This document shows, in pieces, positions 15,207 through 24,723 of a DNA stretch of 44,063 bases; within the stretch, counting starts at the first letter, position 1, and each line of letters opens with the position of its first letter. The position numbers and the translations under genes were made by a program. Source of the stretch: Oscillospiraceae bacterium (lineage in GTDB: Bacteria; Bacillota; Clostridia; Oscillospirales; Ruminococcaceae); contig CAAGEZ010000052.1 of assembly GCA_900768995.1 (NCBI GenBank), positions 1-44,063 on the forward strand, read 5' to 3'. The notes under the pieces were generated by a model. That model was not told where the DNA came from. It saw only the letters and a program-made list of their open reading frames with translations, and searched no databases.

Positions 15207-17524
15207 TCGCCGATTACCTCCTCTCCGATATAGTCGGTAAGCTTCAGGGTCTTGCCGTCAGCCGTAACGGTGCGGTCTTCAAGGTTTACAACGGTCTTGT
15301 AGCCGTTATCGTAAACTGTTGTTATCTCGCTGCCGTCATCGGAAACTGTGTAGGAAGCGATCGGGGAATCCGCTGCGGGAGTGAGCACCTCGTCAGCCAG
15401 CTTATAAAGTCCTGCGGCTTCATTTACCCAGTTTGCGTAGTAGCCGTAGTAATACTTGTCAAGCTTGGTATCCTTGAGGTCGCTTGCCTCTATTCCCACG
15501 AAGTCGAAGCCGATGTTGCTGCCCGATGCAATGGCGGTGAGGGAAGCGATATCAAGGTCAGCATCGCCGTTTACCGCTGTGCAGGAGTAAGGTGTTACTC
15601 CGTGAAGCACCATCTGATAGAGGGGGATATCCGCATCAAAAACGTCAAACTTGCTGGAGCAGAGAGGAACGTTTGTGATGTAGTCGGTGTAGGGAAGAAC
15701 GTAAGCTGCGGGGTTATCCGAAAGGACGGAGCCGGTCTGCTTTGCACTGCCGTAAATGCCCTGAATGATACCCTTTGCATTCTCACGTGAGATAGCCTTT
15801 TTGCCGTAGTCACCGTAAATGGTGTTTGCAAGGCTTCCGAATGAGAAGTTGGTCACATTGTTCTTGTTGTAGCTCTTGATGAGCTTGTCAAATGCCTTAT
15901 TGTAGGAAGCGGGGGTGAAGAGGGATAGTGCCTTGTAATACTTGTTCTCGATGCCGTGGGCAAGGTCGAACACGGGTATCTGAGCATATGCATTTGATAC
16001 TCGGATAGCAGTATTGGTCATATTCCAGTAGCCGTTTCCTGTCTTGAACTGCTGGTTGTCAACAACGGGGAAAAGCTCGATGTTGTTTGCCGCAGCATAA
16101 GTGCTGAGATCATTGTACTTGCTCTTGCCGCCAAGCTTTGATGCGGGAGCGAAGGAATCAGCGATCTTCTCGCCAACGTTGTCATTGTTGTAGTTGTTGT
16201 ATGCAACTACCATATCGTCAACGCCCTCATTGTTGAGGCACTCGAGAATGTACTTTGCTGTAGCAAAGGTGGTAACAGGCTGCTTTACTGTTACGGGGAG
16301 ACCTGCGATGGATTCCTTTTTAAGGGTTCCGCCGTAGATATCCAGGTAAAGGGAATTGCTGTCTGTAAGGTCCTTGTCCTCAACGCTCTTTTCATTTATA
16401 AGGTAATCTCTGTACTTGTCGGCGATGTCGGTGTAATCCACCTCGCTCTGATCGCTGTTTGAAACAGGATAGTAGCGAAGCTCGATCTCGGGGATAAGGA
16501 TCCCTCTCTTTTCAAATACCTTCAAGGGGCTTGACTCGCCGCCCATAAGGTACTCGTCCTGAGTTCTTACCTCAAAATCGAAGTAGGTGGAGTTGTAGTC
16601 GGTGTTGTTCTGATTGGAAACATAGCTGTTGATCGTTGCGCAGGTGTCACCCTTGTCGGCAACCACCATCATTGCGCTGTTTCCCTTAACTATGCCGTAC
16701 ATCGGCAGGTTAACGTTCTGTGTTGTTGCCTGCTTCTGATTCTTTACGGCGGTGATGTCTCTGCCGTAAACCTTGCCCGAATAGGTCTTGAGACCTGTTT
16801 TTCCGTTGTTGAAGTTGATCACTGCGCCGCTGCCGTCGGGGATAACGAAGTAGCCTTCATCATCAAGTCCTGCTGCGCCGAAGGTGGTCATAAACGCAAG
16901 GTCACTTGTAAGCTTTCCGCTTACTGTGGAAGGATTTTCCTCAACGATAGCCGATGTGTCAACATACAGCTTCATATAATCCTTTTCAAGGGAGATCGTT
17001 ACGGGGACTGTGATGCCGGGTTCGGAATATGTATAGGTTATCTCGATAGTCTTGCCCGACTTCTTCATCTTGGTCTTGCCCTTGCCCTTGCTGGTAAGAA
17101 TGGTAGTAGCACGGTCTGCGGGAGATGCGTATGTAAGCGTCATACCCGAAGCAAGCTCGTTCTTCTGACCCTTCTTTGCGTTGGAGGTCTCAAGATCAAC
17201 GGGGTTTGACCACCATTTTTCTCCTGTTTTAAGATCCTCCAGCATTATTGTATTTTCTTTTGTGTTCATATAGAGCTTGAGGTTTTCGTTGGAATCAACT
17301 TCCTCCATAAGCTCAAATGCTTCCTCCTCAGTTCGGGGAGTTTCCTCCTCTTCCTCCTCTTCGGAGTCGGAGGAATCATCTGCTGACGCATCATCGGAAG
17401 TTTCAGCCGATTCATCTGCGGCAGCGTCGTCACCGAACACGCTTGCTGCGCCTGTTGTCATTATCATTGAGAAGCAAAGCAGGAACGCAAGAGATTTTTT
17501 AAGCTTTGAATGCATTGTTTTCAC
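15203..17524 (-). CDS. secreted DUF5696-type protein, putative glycosidase-like fold
   Basis: About 773 residues with an N-terminal Sec signal peptide and no lipobox, followed by a very acidic Asp/Ser/Glu tract (about 30-70) that looks like a flexible linker. Residues of about 75-340 are strand-rich and resemble the beta-sandwich of many glycosidases (FVIPDGSGAVINF); about 370-690 alternate helices and strands like a TIM barrel; a small strand-rich domain ends the protein. I associate it with DUF5696 from memory of similar clusters; catalytic residues cannot be assigned. GTG at 17524 has AAGGA 6 bases upstream; ATG at 17515 is the main alternative. It lies between Yip1-like and permease genes and overlaps the latter by 4 bp. 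Confidence 0.75.
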   Translation of the reverse strand: MKTMHSKLKKSLAFLLCFSMIMTTGAASVFGDDAAADESAETSDDASADDSSDSEEEEEEETPRTEEEAFELMEEVDSNENLKLYMNTKENTIMLEDLKTGEKWWSNPVDLETSNAKKGQKNELASGMTLTYASPADRATTILTSKGKGKTKMKKSGKTIEITYTYSEPGITVPVTISLEKDYMKLYVDTSAIVEENPSTVSGKLTSDLAFMTTFGAAGLDDEGYFVIPDGSGAVINFNNGKTGLKTYSGKVYGRDITAVKNQKQATTQNVNLPMYGIVKGNSAMMVVADKGDTCATINSYVSNQNNTDYNSTYFDFEVRTQDEYLMGGESSPLKVFEKRGILIPEIELRYYPVSNSDQSEVDYTDIADKYRDYLINEKSVEDKDLTDSNSLYLDIYGGTLKKESIAGLPVTVKQPVTTFATAKYILECLNNEGVDDMVVAYNNYNNDNVGEKIADSFAPASKLGGKSKYNDLSTYAAANNIELFPVVDNQQFKTGNGYWNMTNTAIRVSNAYAQIPVFDLAHGIENKYYKALSLFTPASYNKAFDKLIKSYNKNNVTNFSFGSLANTIYGDYGKKAISRENAKGIIQGIYGSAKQTGSVLSDNPAAYVLPYTDYITNVPLCSSKFDVFDADIPLYQMVLHGVTPYSCTAVNGDADLDIASLTAIASGSNIGFDFVGIEASDLKDTKLDKYYYGYYANWVNEAAGLYKLADEVLTPAADSPIASYTVSDDGSEITTVYDNGYKTVVNLEDRTVTADGKTLKLTDYIGEEVIGE

Positions 17525-17542
17525 CACTTTTCCTTTTGAAAT

Positions 17543-18172
17543 TTAAACTCTAAGTCTGTAGGAAAGCTCAGTATAGATGGTAAATACGAATATGATGACC
17601 TGCTGGAAAAGTGTAAGAAGAAGAACCAACAGGAAAACTACCAGTACCATTGCCACCAGTGTGAGAGCTATCAGTGCCAGGGTCTTGCCGAACGAGAACT
17701 GATGGACCGCTTTCATCGCTGAGATGAACAGCACCACCGTCCACGCCGTTCCTATTACTTCAAAGCACTGAATGAAAATGTACTCATCTCTGATAAGGAA
17801 GTGGGAAAGAACCGTTCCTATCAGCTTGCCGGCTATATAGGGTATCAGCGAATACGCCGTGACTATGAAAATGTTTTTCATAGAACCTTCGCCGTCAAAC
17901 AGAGTACACATTGCCCAGTTGCATACTACATAGAGCAGGAACAGACCGAAGCTCTGGAATATATAAGGAACAATGTTGAAAATCTTATCATAGCTTGTGT
18001 AATACTGGAAACCGTACATTCTGCTGTACGCCAGTGATTCAATGAAAAGGAGGCAAACAATGATGATCGCATATTTCATTGAACCTGCTTTTTTCCACCT
18101 GAGATCCTCGAAGCCCTCAAAGGGGTGCATAACGGTGTGCTTGACAAACTGTCCCTGAGTGAGATCTAACAT
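17543..18172 (-). CDS. Yip1-family integral membrane protein
   Basis: A 209-residue membrane protein with five predicted helices at about 33-50, 67-91, 101-125, 137-160 and 165-197 and a short basic N-terminus. The layout and the aromatic-rich first third (HPFEGFEDLRWKK just before TM1) match bacterial Yip1-domain proteins, whose function is unknown. The ATG at 18172 follows AGGAGAGG and is only 3 bp from the stop of the NHL-TPR gene, so the two are tightly coupled. Its fixed place between an anchored extracellular NHL protein and the DUF5696 protein suggests a membrane subunit of the same system; that role is inference. Confidence 0.75.
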   Translation of the reverse strand: MLDLTQGQFVKHTVMHPFEGFEDLRWKKAGSMKYAIIIVCLLFIESLAYSRMYGFQYYTSYDKIFNIVPYIFQSFGLFLLYVVCNWAMCTLFDGEGSMKNIFIVTAYSLIPYIAGKLIGTVLSHFLIRDEYIFIQCFEVIGTAWTVVLFISAMKAVHQFSFGKTLALIALTLVAMVLVVFLLVLLLTLFQQVIIFVFTIYTELSYRLRV

Positions 18173-18175
18173 TAC

Positions 18176-19771
18176 TTACGCACCTCTCCTTCTCTGCCAG
18201 GGGAATGTGATTATTCCCTTTTGGTTAAGCTTCTTTATCACTTTCCAAGCAACAATGATCACGAGAATGATGACTATTGCGGGAGTGAAGCATTTCTGAA
18301 GTATCTGGTCTCTGTAGCCCTCATAAGCCTTGTTGTAGCGGGCACGGCTGATGGAGATCTTGAAGTACTTCATAGCCTCCTCGTAGTCCTCCTTGTTAAG
18401 AAGGGCGTTGCCGATTCCGATGTATGCACGGCGGTAGTTTCCGTCGTACTTTATAACGTTTCTCCAGGGCTCCTCGGATTCTTCATAGTAGCCTGCGTTG
18501 TAGAGGTTTGTTGCCTCGGTAACAATTTCACCGAAGGCTGTGCGTCTGAAAATTGTGATGCTGTTCTTTCTGGAGTCGAGAACGTAAAGCATATTGTCAT
18601 GGCTCTCGATTGCGGATACGCTGCGGAATGTTCCCAGCTGCTCGCCTGTTCCGCCGAGTACGAACATCAGGTTTGCCATTTTGTCGTACTGGAATATTCT
18701 TCCGTGGGCGAAATCCAGAATGTTCATCTCACCGTTGGGTCCGATATCGATATCGGTGAGGGTGGATTCTTTGGTGTAAATGGAGTAATATGTGGGGGAG
18801 ATATCACCGAATATAACTTCATTTGCGGTGATGGAGGAGAGGATATTTGTTCCTCTGGGGTTCAGCTTCTTGACTGTATCGGTCTTTACCTCGGTGGACT
18901 CGGTAACGGTATAGATGAAGCCGTCATCGTCGATATCGAAGTTTGAGAAGCCGATAGGAGTTGTCTTTGTTGAACGTGCTCTCTGCTCCTCGGTAGCGAT
19001 GGTGTTCCAGAAAGCGTTCATAACGATCTCTGCGGTAGCCTCAACTCGGTTAGCACCGTAGAAGCCGAGGAACTCGCCTGTGAAATCATACATAACTGCA
19101 CCCTTTGTAACGGACTTTACGACAACGTAAACATTTCCTGCCTTATCGACTGCAACCTTTCTGGGGTTGTAGGTAAGGTCCTGAGAATAAACCTCGGAAG
19201 TTGGCTTCTCGTAGATGTAGTCAACGTTTCCGTCGATGTCGGTCTTGAGAACACGGCTGTTTTCCGTATCGCATACGTAAATGTAGCCTGTGTACTGATC
19301 CACAAACACACCTTCGGGCTTTTTGAGGGTAAGCTCTTCGCCGTTGTAGGTGAATTTGTCGAAATACTTCACCATATTGAAATCAAGGTCTGTCACGATA
19401 ATTCTGTCATTGCCCTTGTCGGCTATAAACATATAATAGTTGGGATTTGCCTCGGAATTTTCCTTGAAGAGAAATCCTGTGTCCTCTGCAAGATAAAGGT
19501 CAGCGGGTTCTTTGAGACCCATCTTGTCCTTCCAGTCCGCCTTGCTCGCCTCGTATCCGTCCATTGAGGACACATACTCGGTAAGACCCTTTATAGACTG
19601 TCCGTCCACAAAGCTCTCTGCGGTATATCCAACCTGTGAAGCAACTGCGTCGCCCCATCTGTCATAGCTGTAAGGGTCATAGCTTTCCATAGCGGTCACA
19701 TTTGCCGCAAGCGTTGACGCAAGCATTACACAAGCGCCTGCTGCAGCGATCAGCTTTTTCAAGCTTTTCAT
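18176..19771 (-). CDS. membrane-anchored extracellular NHL-repeat/TPR protein
   Basis: The 531-residue protein has a signal peptide (about 1-27), an extracytoplasmic NHL-type beta-propeller at about 90-420 (repeated pattern of the kind GVFVDQYTGYIYVCDTENSRVLK and IDIGPNGEMNILDFAHGRI), a TPR-like helical pair at about 425-490 (ATNLYNAGYYEESEEPWR and similar), one C-terminal membrane helix at about 494-510 and a short basic cytoplasmic tail. NHL propellers usually bind proteins, RNA or glycans; TPRs bind proteins. It is therefore best read as an anchored binding or scaffold protein of the surrounding transporter. It starts at an ATG behind AAGGGTGATG, 37 bp after the MalG-type permease. Confidence 0.8.
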   Translation of the reverse strand: MKSLKKLIAAAGACVMLASTLAANVTAMESYDPYSYDRWGDAVASQVGYTAESFVDGQSIKGLTEYVSSMDGYEASKADWKDKMGLKEPADLYLAEDTGFLFKENSEANPNYYMFIADKGNDRIIVTDLDFNMVKYFDKFTYNGEELTLKKPEGVFVDQYTGYIYVCDTENSRVLKTDIDGNVDYIYEKPTSEVYSQDLTYNPRKVAVDKAGNVYVVVKSVTKGAVMYDFTGEFLGFYGANRVEATAEIVMNAFWNTIATEEQRARSTKTTPIGFSNFDIDDDGFIYTVTESTEVKTDTVKKLNPRGTNILSSITANEVIFGDISPTYYSIYTKESTLTDIDIGPNGEMNILDFAHGRIFQYDKMANLMFVLGGTGEQLGTFRSVSAIESHDNMLYVLDSRKNSITIFRRTAFGEIVTEATNLYNAGYYEESEEPWRNVIKYDGNYRRAYIGIGNALLNKEDYEEAMKYFKISISRARYNKAYEGYRDQILQKCFTPAIVIILVIIVAWKVIKKLNQKGIITFPWQRRRGA

Positions 19772-19808
19772 ATCATCACCCTTTTCTTTAAGTTTTCGCA
19801 GTATGATA

Positions 19809-20786
19809 TTAGTCCTTCATACCTGCGTGAGCCATTGTTTCCATAACGTTTCTCTGTGCCAGAACGAATACCAGCAGGGGGGGGATCATCAGTACGACTG
19901 CGGAAGCCGCAATTGCACCCTGACGAGCGATACCTGCTGCGGCGATCTGCTGAACTACGACGGGGATAGTCTTGAGAGCCTCGTCGTATACAAGACCGCC
20001 TCCCGCCTGGTTCCAGGAGGTCTGGAACTCAAAGATGATGATGGTCATAAGAGCAGGCTTACAGTTAGGCATTACGATGCCCCAGCAAATACGCAGGAGA
20101 CCTGCGCCGTCAACCTTTGCAGCCTCGATCATTGCGTCAGGAATGGTGGTCATACTCTGACGCATAAGGTAGAGACCCATTGACGTTGCGATAATGGGCA
20201 GGATAAGTGCGGAATAGGTGTTGATCATACCCAGTGTTGCCATTACCATATACTGCATGATGTACAGTACGGTGGAGTTGAACAGGAGGGCGATGACAAC
20301 TATTTCATTGAGAAGCGCATTTCCGGGGAATCTGCACTTTGAAAGCACAAACGCCGCTGTGGAAGCAAACAGAACGTGGAACACAGTAGCTACTACCGTT
20401 ACCATAATACTGTTGAATACGTTTCTGGAGAAGGGTACCCAAGAGTTGTTTGCTATTTTGAACAGATCCTGGAAGTTATTGAGTGTAGGATCCATAGCGT
20501 AAAGCTTAGGAGGCATAAGGAAAACTTCCTGAACGGGCTTGATGGAGTTTACGACTGCCAGATAAATGGGGAAGATCATAAACAGACCCATAAAGGTAAG
20601 GAGGAGGAAAATTCCGATATCATTTTTCCAGGATTTTCCGACTCTCTTGTTGGAGCCCTTTGATCTGAGCATTTTCTTATGCTCTTTCTCACGCCGTTTT
20701 CTCAGTGCCTCAAGGGCAGCGGCGTTTTCCTCAGCCTGAAGAGCGGCAAGCTCTGAGGGCTTCAGATTCTTTTTGTTTTTCTTCAA
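19809..20786 (-). CDS. sugar ABC transporter permease, MalG type (pair 2)
   Basis: CUT1-family permease, 325 residues. As in the pair-1 MalG, six membrane segments follow a charged cytoplasmic N-terminus of about 55 residues, here Lys/Glu/Ala-rich and probably a short coiled coil. The EAA loop is IEAAKVDGAGLLRICWGIVMP. The start is TTG at 20786, with AAGGGGTGA 7 bases upstream; no suitable ATG lies near. It is 18 bp from the MalF-type partner. Sequence differs clearly from the pair-1 MalG, so the operon carries two distinct permease sets and not a recent duplication. Confidence 0.92.
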   Translation of the reverse strand: MKKNKKNLKPSELAALQAEENAAALEALRKRREKEHKKMLRSKGSNKRVGKSWKNDIGIFLLLTFMGLFMIFPIYLAVVNSIKPVQEVFLMPPKLYAMDPTLNNFQDLFKIANNSWVPFSRNVFNSIMVTVVATVFHVLFASTAAFVLSKCRFPGNALLNEIVVIALLFNSTVLYIMQYMVMATLGMINTYSALILPIIATSMGLYLMRQSMTTIPDAMIEAAKVDGAGLLRICWGIVMPNCKPALMTIIIFEFQTSWNQAGGGLVYDEALKTIPVVVQQIAAAGIARQGAIAASAVVLMIPPLLVFVLAQRNVMETMAHAGMKD

Positions 20787-20804
20787 CTTCAGCTCACCCC
20801 TTTA

Positions 20805-21767
20805 TCAGTCAACATATTTGCCGAGCAGTTTGCCTACAAGCTTGTTGCAGACAAGCATTACCACGAACAAAACGAAGCATACGGCGGACGAATAACCCAT
20901 CTCATATCGTACCCAGCCGTAGTCAAAGGCGTGAGTCATAATAGTATGTACCTTGTAGTCTGTGGAGGGGAAGCCTGCCAGCATACGTCCGACGATATCA
21001 ACTGTGAATGCGGACACGATCTGCATTACTGCCGCAAACATAAGGGACGGTCCCATTGCGGGGATAGTGATGTAGATAAGCTCCTGCCAGCGGTTTTTGA
21101 TACCCTCGATAGCGCCTGCCTCGTACATCGACTTGTCGATGCCCTGGAAGCCGGCACGCATTGCAAGGAAGCCTGCGCCCATTGATACCCACAGCTGAAC
21201 CACGATTACACAGGGGAGAACGTAGTTTCCGTCTGTGAGCCACTGGATAGCGCTGGAGGTGAAGCCCAGCTCCATAAGGAACGCATTGAGGTAGCCGTAC
21301 TGGTCGCCCGAGAAAATGAGCTGCCATACGAAGTAAATGTTTCCTGCCATTGAAGGTGCATAGAAGATAAGTGTGAATAAAGTCTTCAGCGTGGGGTGAA
21401 GCTCATTGATGAGCCAGGCGAGCAGGAAGCTCATTGCGTAGCTGAGAGGACCTGTGAAAATTGCGAAGATAAGTGTTGTTCTGATGGACTTGATGAATAC
21501 ATCGTCCTCAAGGAACATTGTGTAGAAATTCTGGAAGCCTACAAATTTGGGAAGGCTCGCCATATCGAAGTCAGTAAAGCCCATAGGAAGGGACATTATA
21601 ACAGGGATAATGGTGAACACGAGGAAAAGGAGCATAAAGGGAGCCAGCATTATGTAGCACATATAATTGCGCTTCATCTCGTGAAGAGTGTACTGACGTC
21701 TTTCCTTCCTCGACATTTTTCTCTCCGAAGGGAGCAGAATTTCCTTTTTAACGGTATTTTCAGCCAA
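20805..21767 (-). CDS. sugar ABC transporter permease, MalF type (pair 2)
   Basis: CUT1-family permease of 320 residues; a basic N-terminal region of about 35 residues precedes six predicted membrane segments. The EAA loop is YEAGAIEGIKNRWQELIYITIP. The start is TTG at 21767, 7 bases after GGAGGG. It lies 22 bp after the large binding-protein gene and 18 bp before its MalG-type partner. The two form the heterodimeric channel that would receive sugar from the binding protein. No ATP-binding subunit is encoded here, so a shared MsmX/UgpC-type ATPase elsewhere in the genome would be needed. Confidence 0.92.
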   Translation of the reverse strand: MAENTVKKEILLPSERKMSRKERRQYTLHEMKRNYMCYIMLAPFMLLFLVFTIIPVIMSLPMGFTDFDMASLPKFVGFQNFYTMFLEDDVFIKSIRTTLIFAIFTGPLSYAMSFLLAWLINELHPTLKTLFTLIFYAPSMAGNIYFVWQLIFSGDQYGYLNAFLMELGFTSSAIQWLTDGNYVLPCVIVVQLWVSMGAGFLAMRAGFQGIDKSMYEAGAIEGIKNRWQELIYITIPAMGPSLMFAAVMQIVSAFTVDIVGRMLAGFPSTDYKVHTIMTHAFDYGWVRYEMGYSSAVCFVLFVVMLVCNKLVGKLLGKYVD

Positions 21768-21789
21768 AGTAATTGCCCTCCTTCATTGA

Positions 21790-24723
21790 TTAGTCGTCAA
21801 GACCGAGATTCTTGCGCTTACGTGTTATCTCGGCGTTGATGTCCTTGTTGTACCAGCGGAGTGTCTCACGGGCATTGTCATTGTCATTAACAACTGCACG
21901 GAATGCGTTCATAATGCTTCGTGTAACAACGTAGGACGAGGGGATAATGGGTATCTCGTCAAGCTCTGCGAGCTGAGCATTGATCTTTGTAAGGTCGCTC
22001 TTGGACCAGTTGAGCTTCTGGAGAGCCTCAACGTTTGCGGACTCAAATCTTCCGAGAGGTCCCATTACGCCTTCAACATTCTGACCGTACTCAACCATTG
22101 TGTCGGTAGATGTGAACCAGTCGATGTACTTCCAAGCGCCCTCAACATTCTTGCAGTCCTTAAGAACGATGAAGCCGGAGCCTGAGGAGTTTGCTGCGTG
22201 GGAAACTGTGCCGTCCTCACGTCTTGTACCGGGAACGGGGCAGAAATCCCAGGAGCCCTTGATCTCGGGAGCAGCTACATTCAGCTGATTGTAGAAGCTG
22301 CAGTAGTTCTGGATCACGATAGGAGCCTCACCTGTTCTGAAACGGGTGAATGCATCGTAGGTCTGGTCGAAGTTGTATGTGGTGTAGAATCTTGTCCACA
22401 TATCGAATGCATCAACAGCCTGAACAGTGTCGAAGTTTGTGGCTGTCTGGTCGGGAGTGTAATAGTTAAGACCCGACTGGAGCATAAGCATTGCAAATGT
22501 ATGTCCGACCTCGGTGGAAGGAGCAACGGCAGTACCGTTTACGTTTCCGGGGAGGATAAGACCGGGCTGCATATACTTACGCTGGAGAGCAGGGAGCATA
22601 TCAAGGAGATCGTCCCAGGTCTCGGGGGGATTTTCGATGCCAAGCTCAGAAAGAGTGTCCTTTCTGTAGAACATCATGGGGAATGTACGCTGAATGGGAA
22701 TGCCGTATGTCTTGCCGTCATACTGATAATGAACAAGAGCGGTATCCTGGAAACGGGAAGCTACATCGTCGAAGCCCTCCATATCATCGAGGGGAACGAG
22801 GAGGTCTCTGATAGCAAGGTTTACGGGGAACTCGCCGCCGACGAACATTGCAACGTCAGGACCCTTGCCTGCGAGAACCGCTTCCATAATAGTACCCTGT
22901 ACAAGGTTGATAGAAACGTCAACGCCTGTTTCGGGAGTAAATTCAGACTCAGTGAGCTGCTTTACAACAGTGGTCTGGTCACGGCCGAGACCGCACCATA
23001 CAACGATGGAATCAGCAGTTGAATCGGAAAGAACTGTGTAATCCTCGAAGAATGAACCAAAGAAGCCCTTGAAACCAAAGCTAAGAGCCTTGAAGAAGTT
23101 CTCCTTAACGCCGGTGAACTTAGTCTCCTTGCCGCTTGCATCGTACTTGGGCATAAGCTCGATATAGTCGATCTCAAGAGGCTGGTCTCTGTACTCTCTC
23201 ATCCAGGAGGAAACGGAAGTGATGTTATCCTTGATAGAGGAGTTGGAGATGAATGTAGGTATCTTGTTTGGCTTTTCAATGCAGCGGTCAAAAACATCTG
23301 CAAGTCTTGCAAGAGCGGTAGCTTCGGAGCCTGTCTGCTGAGAGAGGGTCTCTATCGTTGCCTGCTCGTCCTTGAGTGCCTGAGAAAGCTCTGCACATAC
23401 ATCAAGAAGCTCGGGGATTTCCTTATGTACATAATAATCGGTGTACTTATCGGGGTTAGGACCGGTTATCATCAGTATCTTCATATAATACTGGTTTGCG
23501 GTATAGACGATATCGTCCAGACGGCGCATTGATTCACCGATCTCACCGGGAACGGCTTCAAGAGTAATGGTATGCTTGCCTGCTGTGAGGTAAACATATG
23601 CGTCTTCGCCTGTGCTGTCGGTAGGTGAAACCATTATCCAGTTGGTGTCATAGGGGAACTTTACCTGCTCGAAAGGCTCGGAGGGAACCTCATCATCAAT
23701 GTAGATGCGGCGGTTGGAGTAAAGTCCTCTCATAACGTCCTGTCTGCCCTTGATACCTATTTTATAGTATCCGTCGGCAGGCACGTCCATTTCCCAGGTC
23801 ACCTTCTGACCCGAAGTATCCCAGGTTCCGTCGCCCACGGTGTTGTAGCGCTCCTTTACGGGGTGGGACTGGTTTCCGGTGTGGTCCTCGGTGAGGTATG
23901 TACCACGGTCATAGGTGGGGAAAATTGTCTGTGAATTTGTGTAAGCGTAATTTTCGCCCTGGAGACGAATTGGCTCTGCGCCTGCGTTTTGCCTCAGCTC
24001 GTCATCGGTGGGAGCTGTGTATGCAGGAGCGGGCTCGTACTGATAAAGCTTGATGTATGCAATTGCAACGGAGGCTTTTTCAGAAGAAAGTGTCACCTTG
24101 TGTTCGCCCTCATCAAAATAGAAATAGAGAGGCTCATTGAACAGTCCGTCAGAGTCGATAAACGGAGTTGTTATCCACATAGGGGTCTCGATCTGAGGCG
24201 GGCGGGTTTCGTTGTCACGCTCGTTCGGTGTGATAGCATAAGCGGATTTCCAGGTTCTTGGGAAGCTTATGCGGGTTGCGGTGTCAAATGGGCTTGTTCC
24301 GTCGATAAGCATTGACATTTCGGAAGTTGTATTACCGCCGGTGATAGGATAATAGCAAACCTCCACATTATAGGCTCCCGCTTTTTCAACATTAACGCTG
24401 AAATCAACAGTGCCGTCCTCATTTGACCAGATAACTACGTCGTCTTTGCCCTCGTAGCTTCCGACTTCAACTTCTGCTCCGTTAGAAGCTGACACATATT
24501 CAAATGTGACCTCATCTCTCGGTCTCGCCTTGTCGGAATACTCATTGAAATACTCGCTGTAAGTCGTCTGTTTCACATAGGAGATAACAGGATTTTCATA
24601 GGCTTCAGATGCTTTTGTGAGTATCTCATTCTCAGCAAACGCTGTCATTGGGAATGCAGTTGCGCACATCATCAGAGCCATAAGACCGGACAGCAGCCTT
24701 TTTAGACTTGATTTCCTTGACAA
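21790..24723 (-). CDS. large extracellular solute-binding protein with two carbohydrate-binding-like domains
   Basis: First gene of the operon, 977 residues, about twice a normal sugar-binding protein. After a Sec signal peptide ending near AFA (about residue 30) come two beta-sandwich domains resembling CBM6/CBM35 modules (about 45-225, and 240-405 containing LQGENYAY), a helical linker (about 420-550), and a family-1 solute-binding domain (about 555-977: VVWCGLGRD, GPDVAMFVGGEFP, YGIPIQRTFPMMFYRKD). No lipobox is seen (LMMC is a poor match), unusual for a Gram-positive binding protein. TTG at 24723 is chosen because AAAGGTGG lies 9 bases upstream; a GTG at 24735 would overlap that site. It probably captures a poly- or oligosaccharide for the permeases that follow. 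Confidence 0.9.
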   Translation of the reverse strand: MSRKSSLKRLLSGLMALMMCATAFPMTAFAENEILTKASEAYENPVISYVKQTTYSEYFNEYSDKARPRDEVTFEYVSASNGAEVEVGSYEGKDDVVIWSNEDGTVDFSVNVEKAGAYNVEVCYYPITGGNTTSEMSMLIDGTSPFDTATRISFPRTWKSAYAITPNERDNETRPPQIETPMWITTPFIDSDGLFNEPLYFYFDEGEHKVTLSSEKASVAIAYIKLYQYEPAPAYTAPTDDELRQNAGAEPIRLQGENYAYTNSQTIFPTYDRGTYLTEDHTGNQSHPVKERYNTVGDGTWDTSGQKVTWEMDVPADGYYKIGIKGRQDVMRGLYSNRRIYIDDEVPSEPFEQVKFPYDTNWIMVSPTDSTGEDAYVYLTAGKHTITLEAVPGEIGESMRRLDDIVYTANQYYMKILMITGPNPDKYTDYYVHKEIPELLDVCAELSQALKDEQATIETLSQQTGSEATALARLADVFDRCIEKPNKIPTFISNSSIKDNITSVSSWMREYRDQPLEIDYIELMPKYDASGKETKFTGVKENFFKALSFGFKGFFGSFFEDYTVLSDSTADSIVVWCGLGRDQTTVVKQLTESEFTPETGVDVSINLVQGTIMEAVLAGKGPDVAMFVGGEFPVNLAIRDLLVPLDDMEGFDDVASRFQDTALVHYQYDGKTYGIPIQRTFPMMFYRKDTLSELGIENPPETWDDLLDMLPALQRKYMQPGLILPGNVNGTAVAPSTEVGHTFAMLMLQSGLNYYTPDQTATNFDTVQAVDAFDMWTRFYTTYNFDQTYDAFTRFRTGEAPIVIQNYCSFYNQLNVAAPEIKGSWDFCPVPGTRREDGTVSHAANSSGSGFIVLKDCKNVEGAWKYIDWFTSTDTMVEYGQNVEGVMGPLGRFESANVEALQKLNWSKSDLTKINAQLAELDEIPIIPSSYVVTRSIMNAFRAVVNDNDNARETLRWYNKDINAEITRKRKNLGLDD

